Shown: positions 1 through 8,598 of the stretch, one piece after another
How the letters are laid out: each line of letters begins with the position of its first letter
Position numbering within the stretch: position 1 is the stretch's first letter
Source: Pseudomonadota bacterium
Lineage (GTDB): Bacteria; Myxococcota_A; Polyangia; Polyangiales; Polyangiaceae
Reading direction: 5' to 3'
DNA: 8,598 nucleotides
Assembly: GCA_023411445.1 (NCBI GenBank)
Contig: JAEYOT010000805.1
Location: forward strand, 1-8,598
Made by a program: the position numbers and the translations under genes
The notes under the pieces: generated by a model
Database searches by the model: none
Told to the model about the DNA's origin: nothing
What the model saw: only the letters and a program-made list of their open reading frames with translations

Positions 1-4535
<4,535 letters not shown>

Positions 4536-4570
4536 TGGCTCGTTTGTGTGTGGGAGAGAGAAGTGGTGAC
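4536..4570 (-). promoter_or_regulatory. gltB leader without a Shine-Dalgarno, CT/CA-rich
   Basis: The minus-strand bases before the gltB ATG are a CT-rich run followed by ACACACAAACGAGCC. No GGAGG- or GAGG-like match occurs at normal spacing; only a weak CGAG is present. The tract should be unstructured, so initiation may depend on an accessible leader (ribosomal protein S1-type contacts) rather than anti-Shine-Dalgarno pairing. The start itself is fixed by the conserved GltB N-terminus a few residues later. Confidence 0.5.
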
Positions 4571-4602
4571 TGGGGTGAGATGCCGCGTGTGGCGGGGGCG
4601 GT

Positions 4603-4631
4603 AGTATAAGTTGATCGCGGCGTCGGGTCAG
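4603..4631 (-). promoter_or_regulatory. Candidate sigma-70-type promoter for gltB
   Basis: Read on the minus strand, CTGACC (4631-4626) matches 4 of 6 bases of the TTGACA -35 box, and TATACT (4608-4603) matches 5 of 6 bases of the TATAAT -10 box. The spacer is exactly 17 bp. The -10 box is a local AT-rich island in otherwise GC-rich DNA. Transcription would start near 4596, giving a leader of about 60 nt before the gltB ATG. The position and orientation support gltB having its own promoter. No operator for a known nitrogen regulator was recognised. Confidence 0.6.
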
Positions 4632-4648
4632 GCGCCCTCGCCGCTACG

Positions 4649-4678
4649 GCGCGTGTCGCACGGATTGACGCGACGCGC
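4649..4678. repeat. Imperfect inverted repeat upstream of the gltB promoter
   Basis: The arms GCGCGTGTCGC (4649-4659) and GCGACGCGC (4670-4678) are complementary over 9 bp, apart from a 2-nt bulge in the first arm, and flank a 10-nt loop. It lies about 18 bp upstream of the putative -35 box, where an activator or repressor could bind. In DNA this rich in CG such arms also arise by chance, so a regulatory role is only a possibility. Confidence 0.3.
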
Positions 4679-4748
4679 AAGCTGGGGTTGACCAGTACAG
4701 AGCCGAAGCGGGCCGCGCTGGTTAGCACGCATCCGCCGCGCATCAACG

Positions 4749-4769
4749 GTTTCGCGCGAGCGGCGAAAC
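4749..4769 (-). terminator. Hairpin 19 nt after the addA stop, possible weak terminator
   Basis: A perfect 7-bp inverted repeat, GTTTCGC (4769-4763 on the minus strand) and GCGAAAC (4755-4749), encloses a 7-nt loop. It starts 19 nt past the addA TGA, a suitable place for transcript termination or 3'-end protection. No T-run follows on the minus strand, so it is not a standard intrinsic terminator. It may only stabilise the 3' end or be coincidental. Confidence 0.3.
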
Positions 4770-4788
4770 ACGGCTGAAAAACGCGGTC

Positions 4789-7700
4789 TCAGGTGTTGCT
4801 GGTCGGGTGGCAGCTCGCGACGAAGCCGCAGCGGACGGCCCTGCAGCGCGCCTCGGGCTGGTGCGGCCACTGATCGCTCGCCCGCGCCGCCAGGAACGCG
4901 GACGCGATCGCACCTGCGTCGGCTGCGGTCGGCGTGAGCCACTCGGGCTCGTTGGCATCACCCAGCAGGTGGAGCAGCCCGACCTCGGGGGCCCTGCCAT
5001 AGTGCCGCTGCACGACCGCCCGGTACAGGCCGAGCTGCGGCGCGTAGCGGGCGGCGTCGCTCTCGCCGCCGCGCGTGCGCTTGTAGTCGATCACGTGCAA
5101 GCTGCCGTCCTTCAGCTCGACGAACAGGTCCAGCGTGGCCTTGACGACCAGGGGCGTGCCGGCCGCCGAGACGGCAGGGGCAGACGGCGTAGGAGCTGGC
5201 GGCAGGGTGCCGAACAGCTCGAGCTGCGCCGGGTTGCGCGGCGGGGCGCGCCGAGGCCGCTCCACGCCGGCAGGCGCCTGCGATTGCAGTGTAACGGTGA
5301 GCGAAAGCTCGCGCTCCACGCGCACTGCCTCGCGGCGCACCCGCGCGGCGTAGGCGCCGCTCAGAAAGCGGCTGAGGCCGCGCAGCGTCTTTTGGCCGGT
5401 GCTCGAGCTCGGGTGCAGGCCGGCGCGAGCCAAGAGCTCGCCGAGCTCGGTGGCGTCGGGCTCCTCGCCCCAGCGCTCGAGCGGCCACACCTCGAGCACG
5501 TGATGCGCGGCCACGCCGGCCAGGCGCGGATCCACCTCCGGCTCTGCGGCGCCACCGGTGCTGGCGCTGGCGCCAGCGTGGCGCGGCTCGCTCAAGCCGT
5601 GCAGCTGCAGCAAGCTGAAGCGGCGCGGGCAGAGCAGGAAGTCGCTGAGCGCGGTGGCGCCTAACACCACCGCGCTGCTCTGCGGCGTGGTCGGGCGTGG
5701 TGGGGGATCGCTGCCGGGCAGCGCGGCGCCCGGCTCGAGCCGCGGCGTCTCCAGCAGCTCACCCAGCGGCAGCGTGACCAAGCCGGGCAGCTCGTCGAAC
5801 GCGCCTTCTTGATGGAGGTCCAGCACGGTCTTGGCGAGCGACCCGGCGCGAGCCGTGCTCGGCAGCGCGATCACGAGCTCGTGCTGCGCGCGCGTGAGCG
5901 CGACGTAGCTGAGCCGCTGGCGCTCGGCGAGCGCTCGAGCGCTGGCGTCCTGGCTGAGCTCGGTCTGGCTGTCGGTGATGATCGGGCCGTCTTCGCCGGC
6001 GTGACGCACGACGAGCGCGGGGGTGTGCTGCGAGCGGCGCAGGATGCCGACGGGCGGTGACTGCGGTCGCTCCACCGCCTCCGCGTCGCCGAGGATGACG
6101 GTCGGGAAGGCGAGGCCCTTACTGCCGTGGATCGTGAGCAGGCGCACTGCGTCGTCATCCGGGGCGAACACGGCGGCTTCGGTCTCGTCCAGCTCCAGCG
6201 CGATCTGGCGCGTGACGAAGCGCACGAACGCCGCCAGGTTGCCCCCGTGCGTGGCGGCGATCTCCTGCAAGCGACCGATGTTGGCGAGGCGCACGGCGCC
6301 GCGCGGCAACAGCGACAGCACCGAGGTGAGCTCGAAGCGCTGGATCAGATCGAAGATGGCGTCGCGCGGCGAGAGCCGAGGCGCGATGTGCAGGAACGTG
6401 GTGAGCCGCTCCTGCAGCAGCCGCGCGAGCAGCGCGTCGCTCTGCAGCGAGAGCCGCTCGGGCTGCCACTCGCTCAGCGGCAACAGGCCGCGCTTGACGT
6501 CGCTGAGCTCCACCAGCGCCTGGTCGGACAAGCCGCCCAGCGGGCTGCGTGCGATCACGGCTAGGGCGTGACGATCGCGCGGGTCCTGGCTGAGGCGCAG
6601 CGCCGCGAAAACGTCGCGCACCTCCGGCGTCCCGTACAGATCGCGGCCCGAGACGACGTAGGGCACTCCGAAATGGTCCAGCGCGAAGCCGAGCAGAGGC
6701 AGCGTGGCGCGCCGTCGCGCCAGCACCGCCAGGCTGGACAGCGCGCGCCCCTCCGCGACGGCGCGCGCGCAGTAGGCGGCCACCGCCAGCGCCGTACGCA
6801 TGCCGCCCGTCGCGCGCGCCACCAGCGGCTCCGCTTCTGGCGTGCGGCCATCGTCAAGCAGTAGGGTGAAGCGGCCTGAATCGGCGCTGGTTCGGCCGGG
6901 CGGCACCGTGAGCGCCTCGGCCGGCGCGTAACGGATCTCGAAGCTCTTGTTCAGGCGCGGCTCGAAGTCACGCTGGGAGATGATGTTGACGGCCTGCACG
7001 ATGCTCGGATCCGAGCGATAGCTGGCGACTAGCGTGGAGACCTCCGCCACCGCCGGTGCGTCGTCGGGCGGCGTGGCGTCCGGCGGCAAATCCAGCAGCC
7101 GCGCGGCTTCGGCTCCGGCCAGCGCCGTGGATAGCTCCGCGAACACCGACACGTCCGCGCCGCGAAAACCGTAGATCGACTGCTTGCGGTCACCCACCAC
7201 GACCAAGCCGCGCGGCGCGATGTCTGCGGCGGCGGGCAGGGTGCCAGGCGCTCGGCGCTGATTTTGCTCTGGTCGCTCGCGCAGCAAGAGCAAGAGGTCA
7301 CATTGCACGCGGCTCGTGTCCTGAAACTCGTCGACCAAGAGTAGGTCGATGCGCCCGCCAGCGGCGCGAGCGATCTCGGGGCGGTCGCGCAGCCCGTCGC
7401 GCGTGAGGCGCAGCAAGTCGCCGAAGCCCAGGCTGCGCTGCGCGACGTGGCGCTGCCGCAAGCGGCGCTGGATCTCGGCGATCACGGTGGCCACGCCGAG
7501 CAGCCGCTCGTCTAGCGTCGGCCCCTCGACGATCAAGCGCACCAGCGCGCGCGCCTTTTCGGCGTTGTTGTTGCCTCGCGTCTGGTCGAGCAGCTCCTTG
7601 AGCTGCGCGGCGCCCGCGCCGGTGCGGCCCTTCTTCTCGGCGGCGAGCGTGGCGAAGGCGCGACTCAGGCGATCGGCGGACAGCACGCCCTCAGGCCGCG

Positions 7701-8454
7701 TTTGCAGCGCGTCGAGCACGGCGCGGGCGTGGGGGGCGCGCGGTGAGCCAGGATCGCCTGCGATTTCACGGCACACCTCGTACAAGCGAGTCTCCATGCG
7801 ACGTGCCGCGGCGCCCTCGTCCCCGCGCGAGAGCTCGGTCGCGTCGAGCCCCTCGTCGTCGAGCCGCGCCAGCAGCGACAGCATCCAGCCGCGCAAACGA
7901 TCCAATCCGCCCGCCGCGTCGAGCAGCTGCTGCGCGCCGAGCGCGCTCAGCCCACTGTCGCTGAGCGCTTCGCTCAGCACCTCGTCGATGGCCTGCTCGG
8001 TCTCCTCCAGGGAGCGCTGCTCTTCCAGGATCGTAAACGAAGGGGAGATGCCGAGCTCCAAGCCGTGCTCGCGCAGGATGCGCGCGCACAAGTTGTGGAG
8101 CGTGTCGATCGACGCGTCCGGCAGCTCCTCGAGCGCGCGCGCCGCGCGACGCGTCAGCTCGGCCCGCGACAGGCCGCGCTCGCTCGCCAGCTGTCGAAGC
8201 GCGTCGCCGAGGCGCTTGTCGTGCTCCTGCTCGTCGGCGCCGGCGATGGCCCCCAAGCGCTTCTCCAGGCGCTCACGGATCTCGCGCGCGGCGGCGCGCG
8301 AGAAGGTGGTGGCCACGATGCGGGTGGGCGAGATCAAGGCACCGTCCGCCGAGAGTCCCAGGCAATGGCCGATATAGATGCTGGTGAGCAGCTCGGTCTT
8401 GCCCGTGCCGGCGCTGGCCGCGACCACCGCGTTGCGCGAAAGGCCGGGGATCAT
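4789..8454 (-). CDS. addA: AddA/RecB-like ATP-dependent helicase-nuclease
   Basis: This 1221-residue protein is predicted to unwind and digest duplex ends with its AddB-type partner, producing 3' single strands for RecA loading. SF1A (UvrD/RecB) motifs occur in order: Walker A ASAGTGKT (13-20), Ia VATTFSRAAA (47-56), Ic SIDTLHNLC (115-123), Walker B VDEFQDT (374-380), III VVGDRKQSIYGFRGAD (419-434), IV YRSDPSI (479-485), V TIHGSKGL (774-781) and VI YVALTRA (850-856). Long inserts match the 1B and 2B subdomains. A proline-rich linker (about 903-925) leads to a RecB-type nuclease with CPRRF (942-946), H984, D1109, D1123-Y-K1125 and Q1140-x3-Y1144, so the catalytic set looks complete. C942 plus C1204, C1209 and C1215 resemble a 4Fe-4S ligand set. 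The ATG at 8454 is preferred: it has a GGAGGAGG site and overlaps the upstream stop. A TTG at 8529 only adds out-of-frame upstream sequence. Length is close to Bacillus AddA (about 1230). RecB-like naming is a possible alternative. Confidence 0.9.
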   Translation of the reverse strand: MIPGLSRNAVVAASAGTGKTELLTSIYIGHCLGLSADGALISPTRIVATTFSRAAAREIRERLEKRLGAIAGADEQEHDKRLGDALRQLASERGLSRAELTRRAARALEELPDASIDTLHNLCARILREHGLELGISPSFTILEEQRSLEETEQAIDEVLSEALSDSGLSALGAQQLLDAAGGLDRLRGWMLSLLARLDDEGLDATELSRGDEGAAARRMETRLYEVCREIAGDPGSPRAPHARAVLDALQTRPEGVLSADRLSRAFATLAAEKKGRTGAGAAQLKELLDQTRGNNNAEKARALVRLIVEGPTLDERLLGVATVIAEIQRRLRQRHVAQRSLGFGDLLRLTRDGLRDRPEIARAAGGRIDLLLVDEFQDTSRVQCDLLLLLRERPEQNQRRAPGTLPAAADIAPRGLVVVGDRKQSIYGFRGADVSVFAELSTALAGAEAARLLDLPPDATPPDDAPAVAEVSTLVASYRSDPSIVQAVNIISQRDFEPRLNKSFEIRYAPAEALTVPPGRTSADSGRFTLLLDDGRTPEAEPLVARATGGMRTALAVAAYCARAVAEGRALSSLAVLARRRATLPLLGFALDHFGVPYVVSGRDLYGTPEVRDVFAALRLSQDPRDRHALAVIARSPLGGLSDQALVELSDVKRGLLPLSEWQPERLSLQSDALLARLLQERLTTFLHIAPRLSPRDAIFDLIQRFELTSVLSLLPRGAVRLANIGRLQEIAATHGGNLAAFVRFVTRQIALELDETEAAVFAPDDDAVRLLTIHGSKGLAFPTVILGDAEAVERPQSPPVGILRRSQHTPALVVRHAGEDGPIITDSQTELSQDASARALAERQRLSYVALTRAQHELVIALPSTARAGSLAKTVLDLHQEGAFDELPGLVTLPLGELLETPRLEPGAALPGSDPPPRPTTPQSSAVVLGATALSDFLLCPRRFSLLQLHGLSEPRHAGASASTGGAAEPEVDPRLAGVAAHHVLEVWPLERWGEEPDATELGELLARAGLHPSSSTGQKTLRGLSRFLSGAYAARVRREAVRVERELSLTVTLQSQAPAGVERPRRAPPRNPAQLELFGTLPPAPTPSAPAVSAAGTPLVVKATLDLFVELKDGSLHVIDYKRTRGGESDAARYAPQLGLYRAVVQRHYGRAPEVGLLHLLGDANEPEWLTPTAADAGAIASAFLAARASDQWPHQPEARCRAVRCGFVASCHPTSNT

Positions 8455-8598
8455 GCCTCCTCCGTGCCCTCGGGGGTGGGGGCGGACAGCGGGCGGCGGC
8501 AGATGTCGCGCGCGTCGCAGCGTGCGCAACGCGCCGGGCGGTTGGGCTCTGCCGCTACCTCGCCGCGCGCCAAGCGCTCGAGCTGCGCGAGCGCGAAC
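8451..8598 (-). CDS. C-terminus of an AddB-like iron-sulfur nuclease subunit (partial)
   Basis: Only the last 48 codons plus TGA are in the window; the 5' part lies beyond the right edge. The visible tail shows a short helix-like stretch, then RPARCARCDARDICRRP. This gives C-x2-C-x5-C, the C-terminal three ligands of the 4Fe-4S cluster that caps AddB and Cas4-type PD-(D/E)XK nucleases; the fourth ligand would be far upstream. A short Pro/Thr/Glu-rich tail follows. The stop overlaps the addA ATG by 4 nt (ATGA). In the usual addB-addA order, addB comes first and its C-terminus has this cluster, so addB is the best guess. Another RecB-family nuclease cannot be excluded from 48 residues. Confidence 0.65.
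   Translation of the reverse strand, partial: FALAQLERLARGEVAAEPNRPARCARCDARDICRRPLSAPTPEGTEEA
8456..8463 (-). promoter_or_regulatory. Ribosome binding site deciding the addA start
   Basis: The minus strand reads GGAGGAGG, then C, then ATG. The strong Shine-Dalgarno lies inside the last codons of the upstream gene. It sits slightly close to the start, with 4 nt between the first GGAGG and ATG. Together with the ATGA stop-start overlap it favours 8454 as the start and suggests translational coupling. Confidence 0.75.

Larger units (their letters stand above)
4536..4788. other. Intergenic region between addA and gltB
   Basis: This 253-bp gap separates the addA stop from the gltB start. It holds a 7-bp-stem hairpin next to addA, an imperfect inverted repeat, a leftward promoter and a pyrimidine-rich then CA-rich leader leading into gltB. 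Open frames crossing it are arginine- and serine-rich and run into the known genes out of frame, so they look like chance. No tRNA-like cloverleaf or recognised riboswitch core was seen. Confidence 0.8.

Noticed and set aside
5215..5226. Perfect 12-bp palindrome CAGCTCGAGCTG
   Set aside because: It lies within the codons for QLEL and is explained by them. There is no second copy or context suggesting a binding or recombination site.
7349..8377. Plus-strand 342-codon Ser/Arg-rich open frame antisense to addA
   Set aside because: It has low-complexity composition typical of antisense shadows in GC-rich coding DNA, and it covers conserved helicase motifs Walker A to Walker B on the other strand.
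8455..8529. TTG start giving addA 25 extra residues
   Set aside because: The extension is out-of-frame reading of the upstream nuclease C-terminus. The ATG at 8454 has a strong Shine-Dalgarno and ATGA coupling.

Overview
The window is very GC-rich, with G or C at most third codon positions and long stop-free antisense frames as a by-product. All three real genes lie on the minus strand. Protein sequence style and base composition suggest a high-GC proteobacterium or myxobacterium-like organism (Myxococcota). That assignment is a judgement from general appearance, not a database match.

Layout, read in the direction of transcription (right to left). (1) 8451-8598 holds the last 48 codons of a gene ending in a C-x2-C-x5-C cysteine cluster, the signature of AddB/Cas4-type iron-sulfur PD-(D/E)XK nucleases; most of the gene lies beyond the right edge. 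(2) Its TGA stop overlaps the ATG of the next gene (ATGA, 4 nt), a 1221-residue UvrD/RecB-type helicase fused to a RecB-type nuclease, called addA, at 4789-8454. Together they form a translationally coupled addB-like/addA pair, the expected two-subunit machine for resecting double-strand breaks for recombination. (3) A 253-bp non-coding gap (4536-4788) carries a small hairpin just after addA, an imperfect inverted repeat and a convincing sigma-70-type promoter facing left. (4) gltB, the large subunit of NADPH-type glutamate synthase, fills 1-4535. It is intact over 1511 codons and leaves the window probably only a few residues before its stop.

The repair genes and gltB point the same way but have unrelated functions. 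The gap with its own promoter suggests two separate transcription units. gltB is ordinary nitrogen-assimilation metabolism with all catalytic and cluster residues present.

The more interesting part is the AddA-like protein. It carries a complete nuclease active site and four cysteines placed like an iron-sulfur cluster, which classical Bacillus AddA lacks, but with an unusual C-x4-C spacing. It has almost no sequence before the Walker A motif. A proline-rich insert inside its nuclease domain holds the pentapeptide QLELF, which closely fits the beta sliding-clamp binding consensus. I found no RNA genes, mobile elements, CRISPR arrays or other defence systems.
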